Under the pieces are notes generated by a model that saw only the letters and a list, made by a program, of their open reading frames with translations, had not been told where the DNA came from and searched no databases. From Ponticoccus alexandrii (lineage in GTDB: Bacteria > Pseudomonadota > Alphaproteobacteria > Rhodobacterales > Rhodobacteraceae), in contig NZ_CP047166.1 in assembly GCF_016806125.1 (NCBI RefSeq), positions 2,728,001 through 2,792,000 of the forward strand: a stretch of DNA of 64,000 nt, given 5' to 3'. The position numbers were made by a program, and so were the translations under genes. Below are positions 21,775 through 30,547 of the stretch, piece after piece (position 1 is the stretch's first letter; each line of letters starts with the position of its first letter).

Positions 21775-24216
21775 CTAAAATGGCACCCGCCACCCGCGTG
21801 GTTTCGCCCCGAGCTGTACCAAACCGGACTCCTCCAAAAGGCGCGTGACCTCCTCTTCCAGCAGACGTTCGTCTGCGGCGCCCCGGATCGGCACACGGCC
21901 CGGCTCCAGGAACAGCGGCGCGGCCAGCGGCGTCACGCGCGTCAGGGCCATGTGGTCGATCCGGCCCGCGATCCGGTCCTGCATCTCGCGGATGCGGGCA
22001 AAGTCCACCAGCCCGCGCATCGCCTCTTCGCGGGTGATCTGCATCAGAAGGTGATCCGGGTCGTACTTCAGCAGCGTGTCATACAGGATGTCGGAGGACA
22101 TGGTCGCCTGCCGCCCGCTCTTGCGCTGGCCGCCGGTCTGGCGCTCGATCAGCATGGCGATGGTGGCAGAGGCGCGAAACGTGCGCTTCATCACCGCGTT
22201 TCCCGCAAGCCAGCCGTCGAGGCCGGCCTCCAGCGCCTCGCGGTCGAAGAGCGGCGCGGGGTCGGTCACCCGGTCCAGCCCCCAGACCAGCGTGGCGTAA
22301 TCGGTGGCGACGAAGCCCATGGGGGCGAGGCCCAGATCCTCCATCCGCTTGGTCAGAAGCAGCCCCAGCGTCTGCTGCGCGTTCCGCCCGGCAAAGCCGT
22401 AGGCCACAAGCTGCTGCCGCCCGTCGTGGGGGAAGGTCTCGATCAGCAGGCGGCCCGGTTCGGGCAGACGGCTGACCTCGCGCTGAAGCGTCAGCCACTC
22501 GGCGGTATGGGCGGGCAGTTCGGGCCAGCGCTCCTGCTGGAACATGCGCAGGATGCGGTGCGACAGTTGCGTCGAAGTGGCGAACTTGGTGCCCATGAAG
22601 GTGGCGATCTTGGGCTTCTTGCCGGGATCGCGGGTCACTTCGACGGTCAGCTCGCGCAGGCCCTCGTAGCGCACGATCTGCCCGCCGATCAGGAAGGTGT
22701 CGCCCTTGGTCAGGCTGACCGCAAAGCCCTCTTCGATCTCGCCCAGCGGCGCGCCGCCGCGCCCGCGCCATTTGACTTTCAGCGTGTCGGTGTCCTGAAT
22801 GGTCCCGACGTTCTGCCTTATGCGCACCGACGAACGCGGATCGCGCAATTGCCACAGCCCGTCCTCGCGCTGCTTCAGCCGCTGCCACTGGTCGTAGGCA
22901 CGCAGGGCATAGCCGCCGGTGGCGCAGAAGTTCAGGCAATCGTCGAAGGAGGCGCGGGTCAGCCCGGCATAGGGTCCGGCGCTGGCCATCTCTGCGTACA
23001 GAGCATCCGCGTCGAAAGGCCCCGAGGCGGCGGCGATCAGGATATGCTGGCACAGCACGTCGCGCGGCCCCGGCCCGCGCGGGTCGCCATCGAGGTCGCG
23101 CGCCTTCACCGCCTCCAGCGCGGCGACGCATTCCACCACTTCAAAGCGGTTGGCAGGCACCAGCAGCGCCTTGGACGGCGCATTGTAGCGGTGGTTCGCC
23201 CGCCCGATCCGCTGCACCAGCCGCTTGACGTTCTTCGGCGCGCCGATCTGGATCACGAGGTCCACGTCGCCCCAGTCGATGCCAAGGTCCAGCGAGCCGG
23301 TGCAGACGATGGCGCGCAACTCTCCGCGCACCATGGCGGCCTCGACCTTCTCGCGCTGGCCGCGATCCAGCGAGCCATGGTGGATGCCGATGGGCAGGGC
23401 CTCTTCGTTGGCGAGCCAGAGGTTGTGAAAGAAGATCTCGGCCTGCGCGCGGGTGTTGTGGAAGATCAGCGTGGTCTTGTGTCGCTTCACCTCTTCCAGC
23501 ACGGCGGGGATGGCATAGGCCGCGCCGCCCCCGGCCCATGGCGGGGCCTGATCGGTTTCCAGCATGTGGATGTCCGGCTCCGGCCCCGGATCGGCGGTGA
23601 GGATCTCGCAGGGGTCGGGATGCCGCGCCAGCAGCGAGGCCACGGCCCCCGGGTCCTCGACCGTCGCCGACAGGCCCACCCGCCGCAGCCCCGGCGCCAA
23701 CGCCTGCAACCGCGCCAGCGCCAGCATCAACTGGTCGCCGCGCTTCGACTCGGCCAGCGCGTGAATCTCGTCCACCACCACCCGTTGCAGCCCGGCAAAG
23801 GTCCGGGCCGCATCCTCGTAAGAGGTCATCAGCGCCAGCGACTCGGGTGTCGTCAGCAGGATATGCGGCGGATCGGCCCGCTGCCGCCGCTTCTTCGCAT
23901 AGGATGTATCGCCGGTCCGGTCCTCCACCCGGATCGGCAGGCCCGCCTCCTCGATGGGGATCAGCAGGTTGCGCCGGATGTCCGCCGCCAGCGCCTTCAG
24001 CGGGCTGACGTAAAGCGTGTGCAGACCGGGCCGCCCCTCCGCCGCCAGCTCGGTCAGCGTCGGCAGGAACCCCGCCAGCGTCTTGCCGCCCCCGGTGGGC
24101 GCAATCAACAACAGCGCCGGCGCGCCCGCCCGCTCCAGCATGGCGCGCTGATGAGGATGCACCGACCAGCCGCGCCGGTCGAACCACCCCTGCAAGGCTT
24201 CAGGCAGATCCGTCAT
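21775..24216 (-). CDS. Ligase-associated DNA damage response DEXH-box helicase (Lhr-like)
   Basis: An 813-aa ATP-dependent helicase of superfamily 2. Motif I is APTGGGKTLAGFLPTL (residues about 40-55), motif II DEIH, motif III SATV, and motif VI RIGRANHRY. The C-terminal region (MRGLVDFARIREMQDRI) matches the helicases found beside DNA ligase and a metallo-exonuclease in bacterial repair operons; those partners are not adjacent here. The frame stays open 109 codons upstream, but the ATG at 24214-24216 fits the family N-terminus (LPEALQGWFDRRGWSVHPHQ). Confidence 0.88.
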   Translation of the reverse strand: MTDLPEALQGWFDRRGWSVHPHQRAMLERAGAPALLLIAPTGGGKTLAGFLPTLTELAAEGRPGLHTLYVSPLKALAADIRRNLLIPIEEAGLPIRVEDRTGDTSYAKKRRQRADPPHILLTTPESLALMTSYEDAARTFAGLQRVVVDEIHALAESKRGDQLMLALARLQALAPGLRRVGLSATVEDPGAVASLLARHPDPCEILTADPGPEPDIHMLETDQAPPWAGGGAAYAIPAVLEEVKRHKTTLIFHNTRAQAEIFFHNLWLANEEALPIGIHHGSLDRGQREKVEAAMVRGELRAIVCTGSLDLGIDWGDVDLVIQIGAPKNVKRLVQRIGRANHRYNAPSKALLVPANRFEVVECVAALEAVKARDLDGDPRGPGPRDVLCQHILIAAASGPFDADALYAEMASAGPYAGLTRASFDDCLNFCATGGYALRAYDQWQRLKQREDGLWQLRDPRSSVRIRQNVGTIQDTDTLKVKWRGRGGAPLGEIEEGFAVSLTKGDTFLIGGQIVRYEGLRELTVEVTRDPGKKPKIATFMGTKFATSTQLSHRILRMFQQERWPELPAHTAEWLTLQREVSRLPEPGRLLIETFPHDGRQQLVAYGFAGRNAQQTLGLLLTKRMEDLGLAPMGFVATDYATLVWGLDRVTDPAPLFDREALEAGLDGWLAGNAVMKRTFRASATIAMLIERQTGGQRKSGRQATMSSDILYDTLLKYDPDHLLMQITREEAMRGLVDFARIREMQDRIAGRIDHMALTRVTPLAAPLFLEPGRVPIRGAADERLLEEEVTRLLEESGLVQLGAKPRGWRVPF

Positions 24217-24345
24217 CGCCCTGACATAACGCGCCCCGAACAAAAGGAAAACGCCCCGCGCGGCCACCCCGCCGCAAAGGACTCCGCTGGCCGCGCCCTC
24301 TCGCCCCGCCCGTTCAACAAACCCGCTCCGCCAAGCCCCGCCTGC

Positions 24346-24372
24346 TTCTCTGGTCGTCCAAATACCTCGGGG
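24346..24372 (-). repeat. Copy of the dispersed gene-end motif
   Basis: TTCTCTGGTCGTCCAAATAC then CTCGGGG. It lies between the divergent helicase and CoA-transferase-family genes, thus not at a gene end in this case. Confidence 0.45.
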
Positions 24373-24451
24373 TGAGGCCCGCAGGGCCGAGGGGCAGCGC
24401 CCCTTCCCTTCCCCGGCCAAATGCGCTTCCCTCGACAGTGGAGGACTTCCC

Positions 24452-25531
24452 ATGCTCGCAGGCATCCGCATCGTCGAATTCGAGGCTCTTGGCCCTGCGC
24501 CCTTTGTCGGGATGCTGCTGGCCGATCTGGGCGCCGAAGTCATCGTGGTTCACCGACGCGGCGGCTCCCCGGCCCCGGGGGCGCCCATGCGCAACCAGCT
24601 CGACCGGGGCAAGCGCTCCATCGCGCTGGATCTCAAGGCGCCCGAGGATCTTGCCGTGGCCCGTGCCCTGATCCGCAACGCCCATGGGCTGATCGAGGGG
24701 CTGCGCCCCGGCGTGATGGAGCGTCTGGGCCTTGGCCCGGACGAGGCCCGCGCGCTGAACCCCGGGCTGGTCTACGGGCGCATGACCGGTTGGGGGCAGG
24801 ACGGACCGCGCGCGCGGCAGGCCGGGCACGACCTGACCTACCTCGCGCTCAGCGGCGCGCTGTTCTACGCGGGCCTGCCCGGCGCGGTCCCGGTCGTGCC
24901 CCCGACGCTTCTGGGAGATATCGGCGGTGGCGCGCTGTACCTCGCGCTCGGCATGCTGACCGGGCTGATGCAGGCGCAGCAGGGCGGCAAGGGCTGCGTG
25001 GTCGATGCCGCCATCGTCGATGGCACCAGCCACATGATGGCGCTGCTCCGGTCGATGGGTCCGGGGTTTTCGACCGCCGCGCGCGGCGCCTCGTTGCTGG
25101 ACGGGCCGCACTGGTCGCGCTGCTATGCCTGCGCCTGCGGGGGGCATATTGCGGTGCAATGCCTAGAACCGCAGTTCTACGCGGCCTTTCTCGACCGGCT
25201 GGGCCTGACCGGCGACCCGCTCTTTGCGGCGCAGCACGACCCCGCCCAATGGCCGCGCCAGACCGCCCGGCTTGCGGGGCTTTTCGCGCAACAGGACCGC
25301 ACCCATTGGGCGGCGCTCTTCGAGGGCAGCGAGGCCTGTGTCGCTCCGGTGCTCTCCCCTGACGAAGCAGCGCGGGATCCGCATATGATGGCGCGGGGTC
25401 ACGGCCAGCCCGACGGTCCCGCCCCGGCGCCGCGCTTCGACGGCGCAATGCGCCGCCCCGGCCCGGCCCCCGCGCGCGGAGAGCACAGGGCCGAGGTCCT
25501 TAAAGACCTGCGACGCAAGGGGCTTCTATGA
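24452..25531 (+). CDS. CaiB/BaiF (family III) CoA transferase superfamily, alpha-methylacyl-CoA racemase type
   Basis: A 359-aa enzyme. The three residues used by alpha-methylacyl-CoA racemases are visible: His in AGHDLTYLALSG, Asp in LLGDIGGGALYLALG and Glu in QCLEPQFYAAF. This favours racemase (R/S 2-methylacyl-CoA) over true CoA transfer. GGAGG lies 9 bases before the ATG. The stop overlaps the ATG of the downstream nitroreductase remnant (ATGA), so the two were an operon. A role in the nearby catabolic gene set is possible but not shown. Confidence 0.85.
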   Translation: MLAGIRIVEFEALGPAPFVGMLLADLGAEVIVVHRRGGSPAPGAPMRNQLDRGKRSIALDLKAPEDLAVARALIRNAHGLIEGLRPGVMERLGLGPDEARALNPGLVYGRMTGWGQDGPRARQAGHDLTYLALSGALFYAGLPGAVPVVPPTLLGDIGGGALYLALGMLTGLMQAQQGGKGCVVDAAIVDGTSHMMALLRSMGPGFSTAARGASLLDGPHWSRCYACACGGHIAVQCLEPQFYAAFLDRLGLTGDPLFAAQHDPAQWPRQTARLAGLFAQQDRTHWAALFEGSEACVAPVLSPDEAARDPHMMARGHGQPDGPAPAPRFDGAMRRPGPAPARGEHRAEVLKDLRRKGLL

Positions 25532-26171
25532 CCGAAACCGATGCCGAGCGGTCGGGGCGCCTGCTGCGCAGCCGTTACTGACCCCGCCCGGACGAGCCCA
25601 TCCTGACCGACGCGCTGCTGGCGGGTGCGAAGCATGTCGCCTCGTGGTGCAATTCGCAGCCCTGGCAGGTGGTCGCCTGCGGCGTCCCGGAGGCCGCGCG
25701 GCTGGCCGAAGCGCTTTACACCCATGTTGCCGAGGCCCCGCATGCCAGCGACATCCCATTTCCCGCCGCCTGTGAGGGAGCCTACCGGGACCGCCGCCGC
25801 CGCTGCGGCTGGCAATTGCACGAGGCAGCGGGGCTGCAGAAGGGTGACCGAGCCGCCTCTGATGCGCGAGAACTTCCGCTTCTTCGGCGCGCCACAGCTG
25901 CTGCTGATCACCACCCCCAAGGGCGCTTGGGGCCTACGGGGCGCTGGATTGCGGGGCCCATGTCTCGGCCCTGCTGACGGCCCGCGGCATCGGCAGTTGC
26001 GCCACGGCCTCGAGTCCGGGCGTCGTCCCCTTCGTGTGCAACTGGTTCGACCTCGCCCGGGATCGCAACGTCCTGTGCGGGATCGCCGTGGGATATCCGG
26101 ATGCCGATCACCCGGCGAACGGCTTCCGCACCGGGCGGGCCGCGTCGGATGAGGTGGTGGACTGGCGGTGA
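25528..26171 (+). pseudogene. Decayed nitroreductase-family gene
   Basis: The start overlaps the previous gene as ATGA. Seventeen codons on there is an in-frame TGA (25579-25581) where the family continues. The frame then gives HVASWCNSQPWQVV and DIPFPAACEGAYRDRRRRCGW, clear nitroreductase sequence. Near 25860 the frame shifts (ENFRFFGAPQLLLITTPKGA), and near 25920 again (YGALDCGAHVSALL to FRTGRAASDEVVDW), ending at a natural stop. One nonsense mutation and two frameshifts with otherwise well-kept sequence mean recent loss, or several sequencing errors in a row. Confidence 0.8.
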
Positions 26172-26198
26172 CCTTCGGTCTTCGGCAGGGTTGGCCGA

Positions 26199-26250
26199 GG
26201 GGGCTCCGCCCCCGCCTTCGGCTCCCCCGGGATATTGTTGGACAGAAGAA
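26199..26250 (+). terminator. Terminator hairpin plus gene-end motif after the nitroreductase remnant
   Basis: GGGGGC/GCCCCC with loop TCC (26199-26213), then CCGGGATATTGTTGGACAGA at 26228-26247. This is the clearest example of the hairpin followed by the dispersed motif, here on the plus strand at the end of a plus-strand unit. Confidence 0.6.
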
Positions 26251-26291
26251 ACCGGGGGCCGGGTGCGATGATCCGGCCCGACCCTGCGGGT

Positions 26292-27224
26292 TCAGCGTTC
26301 CTCGAGCCGGTCGGTCGCGGGGGGCGGCGTCGGGCTGAGGGTCGAGAGGCGGTCGTAGAGTGCGTCGTCCATCGCGTAGCGCATGCCCTCCAGCGAGGGG
26401 CGGAGCTGCTCTACCGAGCGGGCCGACAGGATCGGGTGCGGCTGCGCGGGATGGCGGGCGGCCCAGGCCACGGCCAGCGTGGCGGAGTGGGTGCCGAGTT
26501 CCTGCGCGACGTTTTCCAGCGCGGCGGCGGTGTCGAACATGCTGCCCTCGCTGTAGCGGCGGGCGTATTGGTCGCTTTCGGTCAGCCGCCCGGCTTCGCC
26601 GCGCGCGTATTTGCCACTGAGCAGGCCGCCGCCCAGTGGCGAATAGGGCACCGGAACAATGCCTTCCGAAGCGCACATCGGCAGGATCTCGACCTCGGCC
26701 TGCCGTTTCACCAGGTTGTACATGGGCTGGATCGCGTCGATCCGGGTACCGAAGCTGGCCGCCACCGCCTGCGCCTTCATCACCTGCCAGGCGGCGTAGT
26801 TCGACACGCCGATGTAGCGAATCTTTCCCGCCTGCTGAAGTTCCGCGAGGGTCTGGAAGGTCTCTTCGAGCGGTGTCTCTGCGTGCCAGCGGTGCATGTA
26901 GAACAGGTCGACCACCTCCATGTCCAGCCGCTTTCGGCTGCCCTCGAAGCTGTCGAGAATACCCGCGCGGGTGCCGCCACCGGCCATGTTCGCCTTGGTG
27001 GCGATAAAGAGATCCTCGCGCGCCTCGGTTGCGACGAAGCGGCCCAGCAGCGTCTCGGAGGCGCCATCCGTGTAGACATAGGCGCTGTCGAAGTGGCTGA
27101 GACCGGCGGCGCGGCAGGCGTCGTAGAGCGCACGGCTGGCGGCCTCGTCGGCCTTGCCGCCGAATTGCATCGTGCCGAAGGCGAAGCGGGCGGGCGTGGC
27201 GCCCGAGAGCGTGGTCATGGTCAT
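26292..27224 (-). CDS. Aldo/keto reductase
   Basis: A 310-aa NAD(P)H-dependent TIM-barrel reductase. The catalytic tetrad is visible: Asp and Tyr in HFDSAYVYTDG, Lys in IATKANM and His in FYMHRWH; YIGVSNY and YSPLGGGLLSGKY are also conserved. Two close ATGs (27224 and 27218) are possible starts, neither with a strong Shine-Dalgarno sequence. It is divergent from the 6-hydroxynicotinate reductase-like gene. The substrate is unknown; broad carbonyl reductases of this type are common. Confidence 0.88.
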   Translation of the reverse strand: MTMTTLSGATPARFAFGTMQFGGKADEAASRALYDACRAAGLSHFDSAYVYTDGASETLLGRFVATEAREDLFIATKANMAGGGTRAGILDSFEGSRKRLDMEVVDLFYMHRWHAETPLEETFQTLAELQQAGKIRYIGVSNYAAWQVMKAQAVAASFGTRIDAIQPMYNLVKRQAEVEILPMCASEGIVPVPYSPLGGGLLSGKYARGEAGRLTESDQYARRYSEGSMFDTAAALENVAQELGTHSATLAVAWAARHPAQPHPILSARSVEQLRPSLEGMRYAMDDALYDRLSTLSPTPPPATDRLEER

Positions 27225-27553
27225 GGCCCGGACGGTGGCACGGATCGGAGTCGAGGGAAAGAGGTGACATGTCACCAGGCCCGGCTCGGCCCCGGGATGG
27301 GGGCCCGTTCCGCTCTCGCGGTTGTTGCGCGTTACCGGCGCGCCCCGCCCAAGCCTGGGGGCGCGACACCGGTTGGCGGCGGCGCGGACCACCCTCTGCC
27401 CTGTTGCAAGGGGCTGCCGAAACTTTCACCGCCGGGCGGACCGCGATCCCCCCTTGCCTGCGCAAACCTGTTGACTCGCCGCCCTGCCCCGTGCGTTCGT
27501 ATACAAACGAATATTCCCCGCGCGTCACGCCACCCCGCACCGGAGCCAGGTCC
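27225..27553. other. Divergent regulatory region between aldo/keto reductase and hnr-like gene
   Basis: 329 bp without a convincing gene. It contains the promoter and operator of the plus-strand operon (27471-27511). The rest is G+C-rich and featureless to my reading. Confidence 0.5.
27471..27511 (+). promoter_or_regulatory. Predicted promoter and operator of the hnr-like operon
   Basis: A -35 box TTGACT at 27471-27476 is followed 17-19 bases on by the operator-like sequence TTCGTATACAAACGAA (27496-27511), which would cover the -10 region and transcription start. The arms TTCGT/ACGAA are inverted. The sequence nearly equals the site at 21138-21153 upstream of the molybdenum hydroxylase operon, so one repressor probably governs both. 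Confidence 0.6.
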
Positions 27554-29062
27554 TTGAGCGACACGACGAGCCCCCGCACCGAGCGCATCGCCCCCGGCGA
27601 GAAGATCCGCTGCGATGCCTGCCCTGTCATGTGCTACATCGCCGAAGGCCGCGCCGGCGCCTGCGACCGCTACGCCAACGAGGGCGGAGAGCTCGTCCGC
27701 CTCGACCCGCTGACCATCCTCGAGAACCGCGCCGATGCGCCGCTTGTGCCCTTCCTCGACCGCGAGTGGGACGGCGAGATCGTCTCGGGCGAGGACACCT
27801 TCATCACCGCCATCGGCTCGGGCACCACCTACCCGGACTACAAGCCCGCGCCCTTCATCGTCTCGGCGCGCGTGGCGGATGCCGACATGATCACCGTCGT
27901 CACAGAGGGCATCTTCAGCTACTGCGGCACCAAGGTGAAGATCGACACGGACCGCCACCTCGGCAGCGAATGCGCGCCGGTGCGCAGCGCCGGAGAGGTC
28001 ATCGGCCATGTCACCACTTCGGAATATGGTTCTCAGATGCTGTCGCTGGGCGGCGTGCATCACCTGACGGGCGGCTCGAAGAAAGAGGGGCGCGAGACCT
28101 GCGCCGCCCTGCTCGCGCTCTGCAACGGCGAAGAGGTCGCGCTGACCATCGACGGCGGGGCCGAGTTGCAGATCACCGCCGGACAGGCGCCGGTGGTGAA
28201 CGGCCAGCGCGAGGAACGCATGCGCGTGGGCTGCGGATCCGCCACCGTGGGCATGTTCGCGGCGCAGTGGCAGGGGCTGGTGGATGAGGTGGTGGTGGTG
28301 GACGATCACATCACCGGCGTCATGTCAGAGCATCAGGCCGGCAAGGTCATCGGCTGGGCGCCCTCGGGCATCCGCATCAAGGGGCGCCGTTCGACCCCGG
28401 GGCGCTACTTTCAGGTGGCCGAGCCGGGGACCGGCTGGGGCGGTACCGACCTGACCGACCCGCTGGCGATCCTCGACGACTGGCAGGAGAAGAAGGGCGC
28501 GCGCCCCGGGCTTTCGCTGCTCATGGTCTCGACCACCGGCGAGCACGCCGCCTATTTCGAGTTGGACGAGGCGCTGCGGCCCGTGCAGCAGGAGATGCCA
28601 GACCGCCTGCTCCCCTCGGTCCGCCGGATTGAGGAGAATTGCGAGCCGTCTCAGGCCTCGGTCCTCTTCATGGCGGGCGCGGGCGGCTCGCTGCGGTCCG
28701 GCGTGACGGAGAACCCGGTCTCGCTGACCCGTTCGGTGCAGTCGCGGCTGACGCGCGTGACCTGCGGCGGCGCGCCGGTCTTCATGTGGCCGGGCGGCGG
28801 GATCACCTTCATGGCGGATGTGACGCAGATGCCCAAGAACGCCTTCGGCTATGTGCCCACGCCCGCGCTGGTGGCCCCGATCGAGTTCACCATGCCCGCC
28901 GCCGACTACGCGGCACTGGGCGGTCACATGGACTACGTCATGCCGCTGGCCGACGCGCTGAAAGGCGCCAAGGGCCGCCAGAACGACCACCGCCTGTCCG
29001 GGCAGCGCAGCGAAACCCCGCGCCCCGGCCTGCCATGGCCCGGCAAGCGGGGCGCATCGTGA
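27554..29062 (+). CDS. hnr: 6-hydroxynicotinate reductase-like iron-sulfur enzyme
   Basis: A 502-aa protein. Near the N-terminus it has CDACPVMCYIAEGRAGACDR, a cysteine cluster typical of 6-hydroxynicotinate reductase of the Eubacterium barkeri nicotinate pathway, and further on EGIFSYCGTKVKIDTDRHLG with nearby SEC. In that pathway the enzyme reduces 6-hydroxynicotinate to 1,4,5,6-tetrahydro-6-oxonicotinate with reduced ferredoxin. The start is a TTG at 27554 with GGAGCCAGG upstream; a much longer open frame reads back through the promoter. It heads an operon with UPF0280, two AA_synth genes, a Rieske oxygenase and an ABC importer. Family call good; substrate in this organism open. Confidence 0.8.
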   Translation: MSDTTSPRTERIAPGEKIRCDACPVMCYIAEGRAGACDRYANEGGELVRLDPLTILENRADAPLVPFLDREWDGEIVSGEDTFITAIGSGTTYPDYKPAPFIVSARVADADMITVVTEGIFSYCGTKVKIDTDRHLGSECAPVRSAGEVIGHVTTSEYGSQMLSLGGVHHLTGGSKKEGRETCAALLALCNGEEVALTIDGGAELQITAGQAPVVNGQREERMRVGCGSATVGMFAAQWQGLVDEVVVVDDHITGVMSEHQAGKVIGWAPSGIRIKGRRSTPGRYFQVAEPGTGWGGTDLTDPLAILDDWQEKKGARPGLSLLMVSTTGEHAAYFELDEALRPVQQEMPDRLLPSVRRIEENCEPSQASVLFMAGAGGSLRSGVTENPVSLTRSVQSRLTRVTCGGAPVFMWPGGGITFMADVTQMPKNAFGYVPTPALVAPIEFTMPAADYAALGGHMDYVMPLADALKGAKGRQNDHRLSGQRSETPRPGLPWPGKRGAS

Positions 29063-29970
29063 GGGGCGGCGAAGGCCGGTCGACCGGCCTTCCGCCGGAA
29101 CGCCCGCAGGCGCATCTGACGCAGGACGGACGGTTGCGGCTGACCCATGGCCCCATCGACGTGATCGTGACGGCAGAGGGGGGCGCGAAGGCCGTTCGAA
29201 CGGCCTTCCACCGCGCGGCAGAGGCGTTCCGGCCCCTGTTGAGCGACCTCGTGGCCGAGCTGCCGCGCCTGCGCTCGGCCTCCGGACCCATGCCCCGGGG
29301 CGTCGTTGCACAGCACATGACCCGCGCCACCGCGCCCTTCGCGCCCGCCTTCGTCACCCCCATGGCCACCGTCGCGGGGGCCGTGGCGGATCACCTGCTG
29401 GCCGCGATCCTGACACCCGGCCACGGCCTCGACAGCCTCACCGTCAACAACGGCGGGGACATCGCGCTTTGGTCCCGGACCCGTCCACTAACCGCCGCGA
29501 TCTGCGACAACCCCGCCAAGGGCACCCTGCCCGCCCGCGTCTCCATCGCGCCGGGACAGGGGATCGGCGGCATCGCTACCTCCGGGCGGCACGGGCGCTC
29601 GCACTCGCTGGGCATCGCCGATGCCGTCACGGTCCTCGCCCGCGAAGCCGCCACCGCCGATGCCGCCGCCACGTTCATCGCCAATGCCGTCGATCTGCCC
29701 GGCCATCCCGCCATCCTGCGCAGGCCCGCCCGCGACCTCTCGCCCGACAGCGACCTCGGCACGCGCCTCGTGACCACCGGCCTTGGCCCGATCACCGCCG
29801 GCGAAACGCAGCAAGCCCTCGCCGCAGGCGTGACCCTCGCCGAAGCCTTCGCAACGCGCGGCCTCATCGCCGCCGCCTTCCTCAGCCTCAACGACCACGC
29901 CCGGACGGTGGGAGGAGCCGCCCTCGCGGCCCCGTCCGATGCGCCCCAAAGGGAGCCCCTTCATGCCTGA
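29059..29970 (+). CDS. UPF0280 family protein (ApbE-like fold family)
   Basis: A 303-aa protein starting at a GTG that overlaps the hnr stop (GTGA). After a variable N-terminus, LRLTHGPIDVIVTAEGG and later LTVNNGGDIALW and SIAPGQGIGGIATSGRHGRSHSLG are UPF0280 signatures. The family is grouped with ApbE-like proteins, which attach or bind flavin, so a role in maturing the flavo-iron-sulfur enzyme encoded directly upstream is a reasonable but unproven idea. Two perfect 22-bp palindromes lie inside the first 50 codons (29071-29092 and 29187-29208). Confidence 0.8.
   Translation: MRGGEGRSTGLPPERPQAHLTQDGRLRLTHGPIDVIVTAEGGAKAVRTAFHRAAEAFRPLLSDLVAELPRLRSASGPMPRGVVAQHMTRATAPFAPAFVTPMATVAGAVADHLLAAILTPGHGLDSLTVNNGGDIALWSRTRPLTAAICDNPAKGTLPARVSIAPGQGIGGIATSGRHGRSHSLGIADAVTVLAREAATADAAATFIANAVDLPGHPAILRRPARDLSPDSDLGTRLVTTGLGPITAGETQQALAAGVTLAEAFATRGLIAAAFLSLNDHARTVGGAALAAPSDAPQREPLHA
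29071..29092. repeat. Perfect 22-bp palindrome inside the UPF0280 gene (first)
   Basis: The half-site is GAAGGCCGGTC. It begins 12 bases into the coding sequence and would fold the start of the UPF0280 message into a stem. Confidence 0.8.
29187..29208. repeat. Perfect 22-bp palindrome inside the UPF0280 gene (second)
   Basis: The half-site GAAGGCCGTTC differs from the first palindrome at one base per half; the outer eight bases are the same. The copies are 116 bp apart start to start, so their arms could also pair with each other. Confidence 0.8.
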
Positions 29971-30547
29971 ACCGCAGATCCGCAAGACCGCGATCCTGAC
30001 AGAGACCATCTGGCACGAGGGCGGCCCGAAGGCCGAAAAGCCCCAGCGCCGCGCCGCCATGATGACCGTGATCGCCAACCCCTTCGCGGGCCGCTATGTC
30101 GAGGACATCGCGGGCTTCATGGAAGACCTCAAGCCGCTCGGCGCGCAGATGGCGCAGGACCTCATCGACGCGCTCGGCGGCGACGCCGGGGCCATCGAGG
30201 GCTATGGCAAGGGCGCCATCGTCGGCACCAATGGCGAGCTGGAGCACGGCGCGCTCTGGCACGTCCCGGGCGGCTACGCCATGCGCGACAAGATCGCCGA
30301 GAGCATGGCCATCGTGCCCTCGACCAAGAAGGTCGGCGCCCCGGGCGCGCGGCTGGATGTGCCCATCACCCACGCCAATGCCTCTTACGTGCGCTCGCAT
30401 TTCGATGCGATGGAGGTCGGCCTCTCCGACGCGCCCAAGGCCGACGAGATCATGCTGGTGCTGGTGATGACCACCGGCCCGCGCGTCCATGCCCGCGTCG
30501 GCGGCCTGAAGGCCGAGGACGTCAAGGGCGAGGACGGCTTGCGGTGA
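29963..30547 (+). CDS. AA_synth (DUF1185-type) family protein, first copy
   Basis: A 194-aa protein of the poorly understood amino acid synthesis family (Pfam PF06684). It contains VIANPFAGRYVEDIAGFMED, IEGYGKGAIVG, NGELEHGALWH and SYVRSHFDAMEVGLSDAPKA. The ATG at 29963 has AGGGAG 7 bases before it and overlaps the UPF0280 stop by 8 bp. The downstream gene is a paralogue. No enzyme activity is established for the family; its steady place beside 6-hydroxynicotinate reductase-like genes would suggest a part in the same pathway. Confidence 0.82.
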   Translation: MPEPQIRKTAILTETIWHEGGPKAEKPQRRAAMMTVIANPFAGRYVEDIAGFMEDLKPLGAQMAQDLIDALGGDAGAIEGYGKGAIVGTNGELEHGALWHVPGGYAMRDKIAESMAIVPSTKKVGAPGARLDVPITHANASYVRSHFDAMEVGLSDAPKADEIMLVLVMTTGPRVHARVGGLKAEDVKGEDGLR

